Source: Ophiura sarsii (taxonomy: Eukaryota > Echinodermata > Ophiuroidea > Amphilepidida > Ophiuridae). Taken from it: a stretch of DNA of 64,000 bases. Made by a program: the position numbers and the translations under genes. Every line of letters begins with the position of its first letter. Position 1 is the first letter of the stretch. Below, piece by piece: positions 1 through 12,418 of this stretch. The notes beneath the pieces were generated by a model that saw only the letters and a program-made list of their open reading frames with translations, was not told the DNA's origin and ran no database searches. Where the stretch lies: the NCBI GenBank assembly GCA_035610835.1, contig CM069459.1, forward strand, positions 57,145,316 through 57,209,315. Reading direction: 5' to 3'.

Positions 1-3000
1 TCGGGTCCACACCGGTTGGTATTCCCATCAACTGCTTGGTAACTGTCATCGTCAGGTCCACACCGGTTGGTATTCCCATCAACTGCTTGGTAACTGTCAT
101 CGTCATCGTTAGGTGCACACCGGTTGGTATTCCCATTGACTGCTTGGTAACTGTCATCGTCATCGTTAGGTGCACACCGGTTGGTATTCCCATTGACTGC
201 TTGGTAACTGTCATCGTTATCGTCAGGTCCACACCGGTTGGCATTCCCATCTGCTTGGTAACTGTCATCGTCATCGTTAGGTGCACACCGGTTGGTATTC
301 CCATTGACTGCTTGGTAACTGTCATCGTTATCGTTAGGTGCACACCGGTTGGTATTCCCATTGACTGCTTGGTAACTGTCATCGTCATCGTCAGGTCCAC
401 ACCGGTTGGTATTCCCATTGACTGCTTGGTAACTGTCATCGTCATCGTTAGGTGCACGCCGGTTGGTATTCCCATCAACTGCTTGGTAACTGTCATCGTC
501 ATCGTCAGGTGCACACCGGTTGGTATTCCCATCAACTGCTTGGTAACTGTCATCGTCATCGTTAGGGGCACACCGGTTGGTATTCCCATCAACTGCTTGG
601 TAACTGTCATCGTCATCGTCAGGTGCACACCGGTTGGTATTCCCATCAACTGCTTGGTAACTGTCATCGTCATCGTTAGTTGCACACCGGTTGGTATTCC
701 CATCAACGGCTTGGTAACTGTCATCGTCATCGTTAGGTGCACACCGGCTGGTATTCCCATCAACTGCTTGGTAACTGTCATCGTCATCGTTAGGTGCACA
801 CCGGTTGGTATTCCCATCAACTGCTTGGTAACTGTCATCGTTATCGTTAGGTGCACACCGGTTGGTATTCCCATTGACTGCTTGGTAACTGTCATCGTTA
901 TCGTTAGGTGCACACCGGTTGGTATTCCCATCAGCTGCTTGGTAACTGTCATCGTTATCGTTAGGTGCACACCGGTTGGTATTCCCATCAACTGCTTGGT
1001 AACTGTCATCGTTATCTTTAGGTGCACACCGGTTGGTATTCCCATTGACTGCTTGGTAACTGTCATCGTCATCGTTAGGTGCACACCGGTTGGTATTCCC
1101 ATCAACTGCTTGGTAACTGTCATCGTTATCGTTAGGTGCACACCGGTTGGTATTCCCATTGACTGCTTGGTAACTGTCATCGTCATCGTTAGGTGCACAC
1201 CGGTTGGTATTCCCATCAACTGCTTGGTAACTGTCATCGTTATCGCTAGGTGCACACCGGTTGGTATTCCCATTGACTGCTTGGTAACTGTCATCGTCAT
1301 CGTTAGGTGCACACCGGTTGGTATTTCCATCAACTGCTTGGTAAGTGTCATCGTCATCGTCAGGTGCACACCGGTTGGTATTCCCATTGACTGCTTGGTA
1401 ACTGTCATCGTTATCGTTAGGTGCACACCGGTTGGTATTCCCATCAACTGCTTGGTAACTGTCATCGTCATCGTTAGGTGCACACCGGTTGGTATTCCCA
1501 TTGACTGCTTGGTAACTGTCATCGTTATCGTCAGGTCCACACCGGTTGGTATTCCCATCAGCTGCTTGGTAACTGTCATCGTCAGGTCCACACCGGTTGG
1601 TATTCCCATCAACTGCTTGGTAACTGTCATCGTCATCGTTAGGTGCACACCGGTTGGTATTCCCATTGACTGCTTGGTAACTGTCATCGTCATCGTTAGG
1701 TGCACACCGGTTGGTATTCCCATTGACTGCTTGGTAACTGTCATCGTTATCGTCAGGTCCACACCGGTTGGTATTCCCATCAACTGCTTGGTAACTGTCA
1801 TCGTCAGGTCCACACCGGTTGGTATTCCCATTGACTGCTTGGTAACTGTCATCGTTATCGTCGGGTCCACACCGGTTGGTATTCCCATCAACTGCTTGGT
1901 AACTGTCATCGTCAGGTCCACACCGGTTGGTATTCCCATCAACTGCTTGGTAACTGTCATCGTCATCGTTAGGTGCACACCGGTTGGTATTCCCATTGAC
2001 TGCTTGGTAACTGTCATCGTCATCGTTAGGTGCACACCGGTTGGTATTCCCATTGACTGCTTGGTAACTGTCATCGTTATCGTCAGGTCCACACCGGTTG
2101 GCATTCCCATCTGCTTGGTAACTGTCATCGTCATCGTTAGGTGCACACCGGTTGGTATTCCTATTGACTGCTTGGTAACTGTCATCGTTATCGTTAGGTG
2201 CACACCGGTTGGTATTCCCATTGACTGCTTGGTAACTGTCATCGTCATCGTCAGGTCCACACCGGTTGGTATTCCCATTGACTGCTTGGTAACTGTCATC
2301 GTCATCGTTAGGTGCACACCGGTTGGTATTCCCATCAACTGCTTGGTAACTGTCATCGTCATCGTCAGGTGCACACCGGTTGGTATTCCCATCAACTGCT
2401 TGGTAACTGTCATCGTCATCGTTAGGGGCACACCGGTTGGTATTCCCATCAACTGCTTGGTAACTGTCATCGTCATCGTCAGGTGCACACCGGTTGGTAT
2501 TCCCATCAACTGCTTGGTAACTGTCATCGTCATCGTTAGTTGCACACCGGTTGGTATTCCCATCAACTGCTTGGTAACTGTCATCGTCATCGTTAGGTGC
2601 ACACCGGTTGGTATTCCCATCAACTGCTTGGTAACTGTCATCGTCATCGTTAGGTGCACACCGGTTGGTATTCCCATCAACTGCTTGGTAACTGTCATCG
2701 TTATCGTTAGGTGCACACCGGTTGGTATTCCCATTGACTGCTTGGTAACTGTCATCGTTATCGTTAGGTGCACACCGGTTGGTATTCCCATCAGCTGCTT
2801 GGTAACTGTCATCGTTATCGTTAGGTGCACACCGGTTGGTATTCCCATCAACTGCTTGGTAACTGTCATCGTTATCTTTAGGTGCACACCGGTTGGTATT
2901 CCCATTGACTGCTTGGTAACTGTCATCGTCATCGTTAGGTGCACACCGGTTGGTATTCCCATCAACTGCTTGGTAACTGTCATCGTTATCGTTAGGTGCA

Positions 3001-5860
3001 CACCGGTTGGTATTCCCATTGACTGCTTGGTAACTGTCATCGTCATCGTTAGGTGCACACCGGTTGGTATTCCCATCAACTGCTTGGTAACTGTCATCGT
3101 TATCGTTAGGTGCACACCGGTTGGTATTCCCATTGACTGCTTGGTAACTGTCATCGTCATCGTTAGGTGCATACCGGTTGGTATTTCCATCAACTGCTTG
3201 GTAAGTGTCATCGTCATCGTCAGGTGCACACCGGTTGGTATTCCCATTGACTGCTTGGTAACTGTCATCGTCATCGTTAGGTGCACACCGGTTGGTATTC
3301 CCATCAACTGCTTGGTAACTGTCATCGTTATCGTTAGGTGCACACCGGTTGGTATTCCCATTGACTGCTTGGTAACTGTCATCGTCATCGTTAGGTGCAC
3401 ACCGGTTGGTATTTCCATCAACTGCTTGGTAAGTGTCATCGTCATCGTTAGGTGCACACCGGTTGGTATTCCCATTGACTGCTTGGTAACTGTCATCGTT
3501 ATCGTCAGGTCCACACCGGTTGGTATTCCCATCAGCTGCTTGGTAACTGTCATCGTCAGGTCCACACCGGTTGGTATTCCCATCAACTGCTTGGTAACTG
3601 TCATCGTCATCGTTAGGTGCACACCGGTTGGTATTCCCATTGACTGCTTGGTAACTGTCATCGTCATCGTTAGGTGCACACCGGTTGGTATTCCCATTGA
3701 CTGCTTGGTAACTGTCATCGTTATCGTCAGGTCCACACCGGTTGGTATTCCCATCAACTGCTTGGTAACTGTCATCGTCAGGTCCACACCGGTTGGTATT
3801 CCCATTGACTGCTTGGTAACTGTCATCGTTATCGTCGGGTCCACACCGGTTGGTATTCCCATCAACTGCTTGGTAACTGTCATCGTCAGGTCCACACCGG
3901 TTGGTATTCCCATCAACTGCTTGGTAACTGTCATCGTCATCGTTAGGTGCACACCGGTTGGTATTCCCATTGACTGCTTGGTAACTGTCATCGTCATCGT
4001 TAGGTGCACACCGGTTGGTATTCCCATTGACTGCTTGGTAACTGTCATCGTTATCGTCAGGTCCACACCGGTTGGCATTCCCATCTGCTTGGTAACTGTC
4101 ATCGTCATCGTTAGGTGCACACCGGTTGGTATTCCTATTGACTGCTTGGTAACTGTCATCGTTATCGTTAGGTGCACACCGGTTGGTATTCCCATTGACT
4201 GCTTGGTAACTGTCATCGTCATCGTCAGGTCCACACCGGTTGGTATTCCCATTGACTGCTTGGTAACTGTCATCGTCATCGTTAGGTGCACACCGGTTGG
4301 TATTCCCATCAACTGCTTGGTAACTGTCATCGTCATCGTCAGGTGCACACCGGTTGGTATTCCCATCAACTGCTTGGTAACTGTCATCGTCATCGTTAGG
4401 GGCACACCGGTTGGTATTCCCATCAACTGCTTGGTAACTGTCATCGTCATCGTCAGGTGCACACCGGTTGGTATTCCCATCAACTGCTTGGTAACTGTCA
4501 TCGTCATCGTTAGTTGCACACCGGTTGGTATTCCCATCAACTGCTTGGTAACTGTCATCGTCATCGTTAGGTGCACACCGGTTGGTATTCCCATCAACTG
4601 CTTGGTAACTGTCATCGTCATCGTTAGGTGCACACCGGTTGGTATTCCCATCAACTGCTTGGTAACTGTCATCGTTATCGTTAGGTGCACACCGGTTGGT
4701 ATTCCCATTGACTGCTTGGTAACTGTCATCGTTATCGTTAGGTGCACACCGGTTGGTATTCCCATCAGCTGCTTGGTAACTGTCATCGTTATCGTTAGGT
4801 GCACACCGGTTGGTATTCCCATCAACTGCTTGGTAACTGTCATCGTTATCTTTAGGTGCACACCGGTTGGTATTCCCATTGACTGCTTGGTAACTGTCAT
4901 CGTCATCGTTAGGTGCACACCGGTTGGTATTCCCATCAACTGCTTGGTAACTGTCATCGTTATCGTTAGGTGCACACCGGTTGGTATTCCCATTGACTGC
5001 TTGGTAACTGTCATCGTCATCGTTAGGTGCACACCGGTTGGTATTCCCATCAACTGCTTGGTAACTGTCATCGTTATCGTTAGGTGCACACCGGTTGGTA
5101 TTCCCATTGACTGCTTGGTAACTGTCATCGTCATCGTTAGGTGCATACCGGTTGGTATTTCCATCAACTGCTTGGTAAGTGTCATCGTCATCGTCAGGTG
5201 CACACCGGTTGGTATTCCCATTGACTGCTTGGTAACTGTCATCGTCATCGTTAGGTGCACACCGGTTGGTATTCCCATCAACTGCTTGGTAACTGTCATC
5301 GTTATCGTTAGGTGCACACCGGTTGGTATTCCCATTGACTGCTTGGTAACTGTCATCGTCATCGTTAGGTGCACACCGGTTGGTATTTCCATCAACTGCT
5401 TGGTAAGTGTCATCGTCATCGTCAGGTGCACACCGGTTGGTATTCCCATTGACTGCTTGGTAACTGTCATCGTCATTGTTAGGTGCACACCGGTTGGTAT
5501 TCCCATCAACTGCTTGGTAACTGTCATCGTCATCGTTAGGTGCACACCGGTTGGTATTCCCATCAACTGCTTGGTAACTGTCATCGTCATCGTTAGGTGC
5601 ACACCGGTTGGTATTCCCATCAACTGCTTGGTAACTGTCATCGTCATCGTTAGGTGCACACCGGTTGGTATTCCCATCAACTGCTTGGTAACTGTCATCG
5701 TCATCGTTAGGTGCACACCGGTTGGTATTCCCATCAACTGCTTGGTAACTGTCATCGTTATCGTCAGGTCCACACCGGTTGGTATTCCCATCAACTGCTT
5801 GGTAACTGTCATCGTTATCGTTAGGTGCACACCGGTTGGTATTCCCATCAACTGCTTGGT
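1..5860 (+). repeat. Minisatellite array 1 (57/51-bp monomer, higher-order repeat)
   Basis: About 104 head-to-tail monomers. The standard unit is 57 bp, beginning GGTGCACACCGGTTGGTATT and ending in repeated TCATCG/TTATCG steps; a 51-bp variant lacks one hexamer and often begins GGTCCACACC. The array is already under way at base 1, so it continues outside the window. A block starting TCGGGTCCACACCGG occurs at 1, 1861 and 3835, giving a higher-order period of 1860 bp and then 1974 bp, the latter two monomers longer. Because units are multiples of 3 and lack a stop in one frame, a 1947-codon frame runs through (36-5879). The minus strand is also open in places. I treat the frame as a by-product, not a gene. 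The array ends abruptly at CTTGGT, followed by AT-rich unique sequence. Confidence 0.97.
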
Positions 5861-6058
5861 CCTTAATGTATTTCTATAACTAAAATTGGGAAAAACAAAA
5901 ATCAATTAATGAGTTTCCCCCACATTTAGGTGTAATTGATTTTGGAAGAATAGAGCTGCTCGCTCATGCATTTTATTTGTAAGATGTTACACTTAGAAAG
6001 AAAAGAAACCATCTTATTACTTAGGCCTACTAGTGCATTCAGATGGGTGGCAACCTAA

Positions 6059-6113
6059 AGGTCCGTTCATACTCGCGTCGTTGACAGACGTCGCTGGAGT
6101 ATGAACGGACCTT
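6059..6113. mobile_element. Short foldback MITE, TAA-flanked
   Basis: A 55-bp inverted repeat with perfect 17-bp arms (AAGGTCCGTTCATACTC and its complement). It is flanked by TAA on both sides if the ends are read as AGGTCC, which fits a 3-bp TWA target duplication of PIF/Harbinger type. Its ends match the longer palindrome at 19662-19792. It directly abuts the next element. Confidence 0.6.
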
Positions 6114-6397
6114 AACACTTTCCACGCGGCTGTTTGGTTTTACCAAATACAAAACAGATTTGTCAGAAACCTTTCTCAAATGTCAAGGTCTATCTGAAGG
6201 ATTACTGAAACAATACTATTATACTAGTCATAGCAGCATGTAGACTGATATTGACTGTTAATACTAGTCATGTTTGTACTTATTCTAATGCATTTCTCAT
6301 GGTGATTCCAAATATGGCAATGAAATTCAATAATTTTGAAACATTTTTGAGCTTTTTGAATGTCGTCTGCAGCTACCTGCCGCGTGGAAAGTGTTAA
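6112..6397 (+). mobile_element. piggyBac-like MITE (TTAA-flanked), copy 1
   Basis: Begins TTAACACTTTCCACGCGGC and ends in the matching complement GCCGCGTGGAAAGTGTTAA, with TTAA at both outer edges. TTAA targets with ends of this kind are characteristic of piggyBac-related non-autonomous elements. The interior is non-coding. Related copies in this window are at 12220-12418, 13197-13426, 14710-14955, 32222-32458 and 63011-63137. Confidence 0.75.
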
Positions 6398-6689
6398 GAA
6401 GACGAGAAAATCCTGTTCTACGGAACCGACTTACCCAAAATCTCGAAATCATTGAAAAAGAACCCCCGTTCGCCCGACCATTTATCAGGCTCCATATTAC
6501 AATAATCTGACGTAGATAATCATGAGCTATAAGCACTTGCTTACTGTTTCATCAAACACACAATGAAGAAGGACACAGTGTTCGTTTGATTATTAGTACC
6601 ATTCGTAGCTTTGAGCTAGAGTGAATGTAAAGGTAGCCAGGATACAACACAAAATGTCATATCTAACCATTGCATGACTCAAGGAACAC
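6398..6689. other. Intervening unique sequence, no gene seen
   Basis: AT-rich, with no credible coding frame, RNA gene or inverted-repeat ends. Short open frames here have no recognisable family features. Confidence 0.6.
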
Positions 6690-7053
6690 CCTAGTATTTT
6701 ACTAGTCTATTTTACCCAACAAAAGGATAGAATTTACCCAACCATGTAGTCAAATAATTGGCCAATAGCATTGGGTAAAATTATATTACCCAACAAAATG
6801 GTAAAAAAATTGCCTAATATCACTGGGTAAAATTATATTAAAATAGTATTACCCAACAAAATGGGTAAATAATTACCCAATATCATTGGGTAAAATTATA
6901 TTACCCATTGGGTAAAATGTAATGACCCAGAATTAGGGTAAAAAAATTACCATTACGTTGGGTAACACGTTTACCCAGAAAAATGGTTGTTGATATAGCA
7001 CCCAGCGGTTGGGTAAAAAGTTGGCTAAAGTTTACCCAACCGTTCTAACAGTG
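6690..7053. mobile_element. Lattice MITE built on TTACCCAA/TTGGGTAA
   Basis: The interior is a dense series of direct and inverted copies of TTACCCAAC (for example near 6722, 6778, 6850, 6900, 6960 and 7030). The right end is AACAGTGTA, resembling the TACACTG-type ends of the elements at 32792, 34659 and 57650. The left boundary is not sharp. Non-coding. Confidence 0.55.
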
Positions 7054-7139
7054 TAGGGCGTACACTCCCGCTCTCCCCTACACACAGCAAATGCTCGACG
7101 TAGGCCTATAATACCATGATAACGCAAGTCACACGCCTC

Positions 7140-7713
7140 AACAAAATTTTGAGGGTGTAACATGCGTTGTGATCAATACGCTAGTGTATACATTAATTGA
7201 GCATTCGCCGTGTGAACGTATGTCGGGTGAGGTTTCTTCTTATTAGTACCGTATATGGCCTGAACAACTGACGAATAACAGTGAATTTTACCCCTGTCAC
7301 ACAAACGGCGATCAGGCCTTGCGCTCTCGTTGCGCTGAAAAAAAGTATCAAGAGGCCATGCGAAACGCAATAAGGTCTCTAAGAACCGATTGGGGGCGCA
7401 GTGGACACCATCGAGAGCGGGGTAGGGTCCCCATCCGTGATCGCTTTTAAAGCGCCTCGCTTATTTACGCAACCTACACCCAACGTGCGAAACGTTCACG
7501 CAGCGTTCACGCAGCGAATACTCAACGTATACATAGCGTATTGATCACTATACGTTGTCACCCGCTCACAATTTTGAACATGCTCATACCAATTCAGAAA
7601 CCCCAGCGTACCTCTGCGAACCCTTAGCGAACCGCTAACGAATACAACGTATGCCATGTCACGAACGAATGGCAACTTAATAGACGAACGTAGATGAGGT
7701 GACCGTTGTTTAA
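7140..7713. mobile_element. Fragment of CCCTGTCACAC lattice family (ACGTAT lattice)
   Basis: Contains repeated ACGTTCAC, CATACGTT and CGTATAC words and the central palindrome TTTTGAACATGCTCAT at 7572-7587. The layout matches 41440-42190, including the runs around GAACGTTTCG and the ACACCCAACGTGCGAAACG segment. It is interrupted near 7380-7480 by sequence without the motif. No coding frame. Confidence 0.5.
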
Positions 7714-7871
7714 GGCCCTGTCACACCATAGCGTATGGCCTGAACGTGGCCTGAACGTATGCCGACGTATTAAAAAAATAGCTCGAAAATTGTCAGAGTC
7801 CGCCAACGTATTTTTCGATATTTCGCATACGTTGTCATACGTTCAGGCGATACGCCATGGTGTGACAGGGC
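7714..7871. mobile_element. Compact MITE with GGCCCTGTCACACC ends
   Basis: Inverted ends GGCCCTGTCACACCATAGCG (7714) and the complement ending GGTGTGACAGGGC (7871), 158 bp in total. Its left end is nearly identical to the solitary end at 46354-46440. With the neighbouring end at 8672 it forms a nested pair. Left flank TTTAA; a TTA target is likely. Confidence 0.65.
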
Positions 7872-8672
7872 TACCGTACAGCTAGCGTATGTACCGTACA
7901 GCTAGCGAGCATTCGGCGTTTTGGGAACTTATGGAGGGTTTGAGTATATAAATGGGTCCCTTGACTATCTCATCCTCGCTTCTTCATGGTCTGTCGTGCT
8001 GAACACATCAACCCATCACCATACGCTACGAATACGCTACGCTACGTTAAGTATACGTTAAGCATACGTTAAGCATACGCTCGCATACGCTCGCATACGC
8101 TGTGATACGCTGTCATAAGTATGTTATAAGTTAGTGATACGCTATCAATACGTTAGTCATACGTGCACGATCGCCCGGCATAAGGTGAATACGTGAGAAT
8201 ACGTCGAAACTCATTGGAAATACGTCAGGCATACGTTAGACATACGGCACATATACGTTATCAACTCGTTATCACTACGTTGGCTGTACGTTTCCCCGTC
8301 AGCCTACGTTCATCAACGTATACCAACTTACGAGTAACGTACGAGTAACGTACCACTAACGTATGTCAGCGTATGTCAACGTATATTTAACGCACCACAA
8401 ATTTACCGGGAACTTATGCAGAACGTATTTTAAAAGCACACGTTGAGTACGTCGAGAAATTTTGAGCATGCTCAATATTTTTTCGCGGGCTCGACGTGTT
8501 CCAAATTGTCACAGCGTATAACAGCGTGCTCTAAACGTAAACGACGTATCCCCAACGTACCCCTAACTTATATCAGCGTACACCAACGTACACCAACGTA
8601 CACCAACGTATTTTTCGATATTTTGCATACGTTGGCATACGTTGAGGCGATAAGTTATGGTGTGACAGGGCC
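7872..8672. mobile_element. Lattice MITE, CCCTGTCACAC family (ACGTAT lattice)
   Basis: Roughly 800 bp crowded with TACGTTA/TAACGTA words in both orientations (densest at 8040-8420 and 8560-8640). It ends at 8672 with GGTGTGACAGGGCC followed by TTTA. The near-perfect palindrome TTTTGAGCATGCTCAA lies at 8460-8475. The 80-codon frame inside is made of lattice words and is not a gene. The left partner end is probably 7714, with the 158-bp element sharing or nesting in it. Confidence 0.6.
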
Positions 8673-8744
8673 TTTACATCAGTAGTGTTTACAAATTGAT
8701 TAGCGCCTGGTCTAAAGACATGCTAGAGGTACTAGTCCATGACT

Positions 8745-8966
8745 ACACACAGAAAACACTATGTAAAAAAATTACACAAATTATGTAAAAAATACACAAT
8801 CTGTGTAAAAATAGAACTCCATAATACTATGTAAACAGTTGTGTTAAGCTTTTGCATAGGAATTTACACAAGCTTGGGTATATATTACATGTTTTATGTA
8901 AACTCTTACATAATAATTATGGAGTTCTATATTTACATAATCTTTTACATAGTGTTTTCTGTGTGT
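8745..8966. mobile_element. Palindromic MITE, tandem copy 1
   Basis: 222-bp element with ends ACACACAGAAAACACTATGT and the reverse complement. Internal TTACACA and TTTACATA words occur in both orientations, so almost the whole unit can fold back on itself. A second copy follows after an 11-bp gap. Confidence 0.75.
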
Positions 8967-8977
8967 ACTGCATACAT

Positions 8978-9198
8978 ACACACAGAAAACACTATGTAAA
9001 AAAATTACACAAATATGTAAAAAATACACAATCTGTGTAAAAATAGAACTCCATAATACTATGTAAACAGTTGTGTTAAGCTTTTGCATAGGAATTTACA
9101 CAAGCTTGGGTATATATTACATGTCTTATGTAAACTCTTACATAATAATTATGGCGTTCTATATTTACATAATGTTTTACATAGCGTTTTCTGTGTGT
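8978..9198. mobile_element. Palindromic MITE, tandem copy 2
   Basis: 221-bp near-identical repeat of the preceding unit. It differs by a few substitutions and a short gap (for example TATGG-A becomes TATGG-C before GTTCTATA). The same ACACACAGAAAACACTATG ends are present. The copies lie head to tail, as produced by tandem duplication rather than two independent insertions. Confidence 0.75.
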
Positions 9199-10070
9199 AC
9201 TATGGTCTCTCACTGTGATTAGGGATGCCTACTGCACTATTACACCGTAAGCATTGTAAGTAATGATCAATCAAGTGTGAATTAAAGCACATTCCCTATA
9301 GGTACGCACGCATACTATCGGGCACACCATTTATACCCAAATTTCAATAAAGTTGGGCACTGGTTGGCTCTATACGCAACAGTGTGACAGGGCCATAAGC
9401 AACACTGATAGCAATCAATCGATGATGCATTATCGAATTGGCACTTTGCGAGTTTGGCAGTCGATGCAATTTCGAAAAGTTCGAGCCTCAGATCGCCATT
9501 CTATTAATTTTTTTATTGATCCACCCAAAGACCGTTAAATATTTTCTTGATCGCCCTTTATAGGTTCAATTTGTTTTTACATCCCCTTCTATAGTCGGAA
9601 CGCCTCTTCGATTTGACCCCAAATATTAGGTACGAGGGCTTCGATCGTAAACACGAAAAATTCAAATTTATTCGATTACCTATTTATAAATAGCTAACAC
9701 TTATTTAGGACGAAATATATTCAAAAGGAGACCGTTGATCGTTTATCCACTAACCTACAATGAAGCATACATCTATTTTACTTCATACTCTTATCGAATC
9801 AATACCAACGTCCCGAAATGTGAGATGTCATGCTACTGCATCGGCGTAAACACTGACATGAACTGGAAGAAATGGTAGCCAATTTTAGATGAAAACGTCC
9901 GTAAATCCCTTATTTTACAACGTCGTTAAAAATCAAGCTATACAGTGGCACATTATAATGAGTTGTTTGATATCCTTCGTGTTTGAAATAGTAATAGTGT
10001 TTAAGATGATTTTTGCCGCATCATTTGAAGCTCAAATGTGGTGATCAAAATTTGGCACTTGGCAATAAAG
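9199..10070. other. Gene-free sequence with a solitary MITE end
   Basis: No coding or RNA gene is seen. Bases 9374-9397 (CGCAACAGTGTGACAGGGCC) are a lone right end of the CCCTGTCACAC family, matching the complement of the left end at 41734-41755. The rest is AT-rich unique sequence. Confidence 0.55.
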
Positions 10071-10200
10071 TGTTTGAATCTCACGGATACTAGTTTCCCT
10101 TGATAGCTCAATTGGTAAAACATTCGCTTGAAGAACGGGAGGTCCGGGTTCGATCCTTCTGTTCTGCACAATATCATATGATTTTTTTTCTGTCGTCAAA
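10040..10200 (+). repeat. tRNA-Phe-derived SINE-like repeat, copy 1
   Basis: The tRNA-like part spans about 10098-10170: A box TAGCTCAATTGG, anticodon loop TTGAAGA (anticodon GAA, Phe) and B box GGTTCGATCC. The acceptor stem does not pair, so this is not a working tRNA. Flanks AAGTGTTTGAATCTCACG on the left and TTCTGTTCTGCACAAT on the right recur around the copies at 10620-10745 and 22820-22960, which defines a dispersed family with a tRNA-like internal promoter. Confidence 0.6.
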
Positions 10201-10609
10201 ATCAATTTTATTGGGTTTTTAATTTATTTATGATTGTTTTATGATGATTTATGATGACCATGTCTCTTACTCGATATTCCGTCTGGGTGCGATTGTGCTC
10301 AGGTAATTCCTTCACCCACTCAAATATTAGTTTCAAAAGACACATTACGCATAATGAGGCAAATCAGGTGTAAATGCAGCAAAACATTGTCATGAAAACC
10401 ATCTTCAAAACGTCACATCATGGACCGTCCGTGTGTATTTATGGTATTACGTCGCGTCTTTAATACCAGAAAATACAACTTTAAAGTCTCTGATCCCGAG
10501 CACTATGCCGAGGTTTGTTTGTTGTTTTGGGATTATTTATACTAGAATGGTGGGATCTGTTAATTTATGAAAAAGAAATGAACCAAACATTCATAAATAT
10601 ATCACCAAA

Positions 10610-10750
10610 ACGAGAATAGAAAATCATATGACATTGTGTGCAGAGCAAAAGGATCGAACCCCGGACCTCCCGTTCTTCAAGCGAACGCTTTACCAACTGA
10701 GCTACCAAAGGAACATAGTTATATTCGTGAGATTTAAACACTTCATCAAT
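10610..10750 (-). repeat. tRNA-Phe-derived SINE-like repeat, copy 2
   Basis: On the minus strand: TTTGGTAGCTCAGTTGG, anticodon loop TTGAAGA (GAA) and GGTTCGATCC, followed by CTTTTGCTCTGCACA. It lies about 0.5 kb from copy 1 in inverted orientation, so the two could pair. The acceptor arm is degenerate. Confidence 0.6.
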
Positions 10751-12219
10751 TCTGTTTCTAGAGCCACGTGATGCAAAAACATCGTTTATTCTGTTAAATA
10801 AAAAGGAAATCAGTATTTAGCTCATAAGTTGAAAAATATTTTCCTCGAAAGATGTTCCTCCTATGCACATAGCCTGCAATCCGCACAAAAATCAAAATAT
10901 AATGCGATCGCATATGAATGGACAATGGACAAAATGCCAATGGTTCCCAATTTTACTCTCTCTTACAATCTCTTTTATCTACTTAAATGGTCACGTCGTA
11001 AAATCGATTTAGGAAATAATAATGACTAAAACCCTCATTTATCTGAATATGTGACAATTTTGTATTTCGCTGTTTGCCAGATCAATGTAACGCTACTTTT
11101 GCAACATTTCACTTTCGATATCGACAAAATTGCAAACTTCCATGTGAAATACTCTGCTTGTAAATGTCAGAGACTGGTTTTAATAAGTTAGTAAGACAGG
11201 ATGAATACGAAATATTTCAAGACATTAATCTCAAAAAAATACTTAAATTTGACCTCAAGATCACTCTTGAAAATGATAGTTCAGATTCCGCGGGAGTTTA
11301 ACTCGGTTTTAATACCGAAAGTGCGCGGTTCACAATTTCGAAGTTCGTTTCGGTAATAATTGACCTTTTAACGGTTATTCGGCTAAGAGGCGTTCCGACT
11401 TCCTCTATTTCCGTGTTCCCGGGCAATAGCGGGCAGGCGTATCGGGGGGGGGGGGGGGGGGGGGGGGGGGGCTCGTGACGTGGCGTGATAGGGACTCTGA
11501 CCCCCCCTGACCCCGCAGGAGATACGCTATATAGCGGAGCTCTCGCGGAAGCTTAAATGTTTTAAAAAATCCTATTTAAGGACCAATTTGGTTTACCTCT
11601 CTTTTTGGGACTAATTTTGTTCTGACCCCCGCCCACCCATCAAGGTTTTTATGAACACTCAGAAATGATTATGATTATTCATTTATTAAATCGCACTACA
11701 CGCACGTCAGTAGTTTTGATGATATTCTGAACAGGAGTTTGAGCGTCACCCAGTGATTTTTAAATTAAAATATCACTATTCTTTTTGCTTCTTAATAATG
11801 TTTCAAACAAGTGAGAAGGCAAAAGTTTACCAATATTAGATGAAATATTATTATTAGATATAACTCGTCCAACCGACCATAAATTTGAAAATTGACAAGA
11901 TTCCCCCCCCTCCCTTTTTTTACTGTACAAATGTATACTGACCCTAATTTTGGATATCCCACAATTTTTCCTTTTGCCCGTCCAAATATTGCTTTCTTGA
12001 ATTGAATTTAAATCGTCTTGAAACTGTTTGTAACTTAAAGCAATATTATGTGATATTTAATGACACATGTTGCATTAGACCACGCTCGCGACCCCCCCCC
12101 CCCCCCCCACGGTTAACATTTGAATAGGGCGTCTAATAATATTCAATTTAGGGGTTAGTGGTCGAGGAGGATGCCAATTCACCAAACCTACAAGTCCAAA
12201 CAAGCTTGATTCACACTTT
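10751..12219. other. Gene-free stretch with homopolymer G and C tracts
   Basis: A 28-base G run at 11444-11471 and a 17-base C run at 12092-12108, with several other C-rich patches (about 11493-11515 and 11905-11920). Such runs sit at the edges of several degenerate repeats in this window. No coding frame has family features. Confidence 0.6.
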
Positions 12220-12418
12220 ACACGCGACAGGCGACTCTGCAGAAGACACCGACGTCCAAGTTTCACAAATGCACTAAAATAAGTGCAAACATGCCAAGTA
12301 TTAGTTCAGTAATCCTTGAGATAGACTTTCAAAATTGGGAAATGTTTCTGAAAAAAAATTATGTTTTGTATAATATAATCATGATGGTATAAAACTAATA
12401 GCCGCGTAGAAAGTGTTA
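12220..12418 (-). mobile_element. piggyBac-like MITE, degenerate copy
   Basis: Minus-oriented relative to the copy at 6112. The interior segments GTGCAAACATGCCAAGTATT and CCTTGAGATAGACTTTC match the family. The right end is GCCGCGTAGAAAGTGTTAG, with a mutated TTAA; the left end has decayed. Confidence 0.6.

Noticed and set aside
1..5860. CRISPR-like direct repeats
   Set aside because: Monomers are contiguous without unique spacers, and the genome is eukaryotic.
36..5879. 1947-codon open frame
   Set aside because: It is the translation of a satellite with unit length divisible by 3. Other frames on the opposite strand are open too, and array 2 loses the frame. No signal, domain or non-repeat segment.
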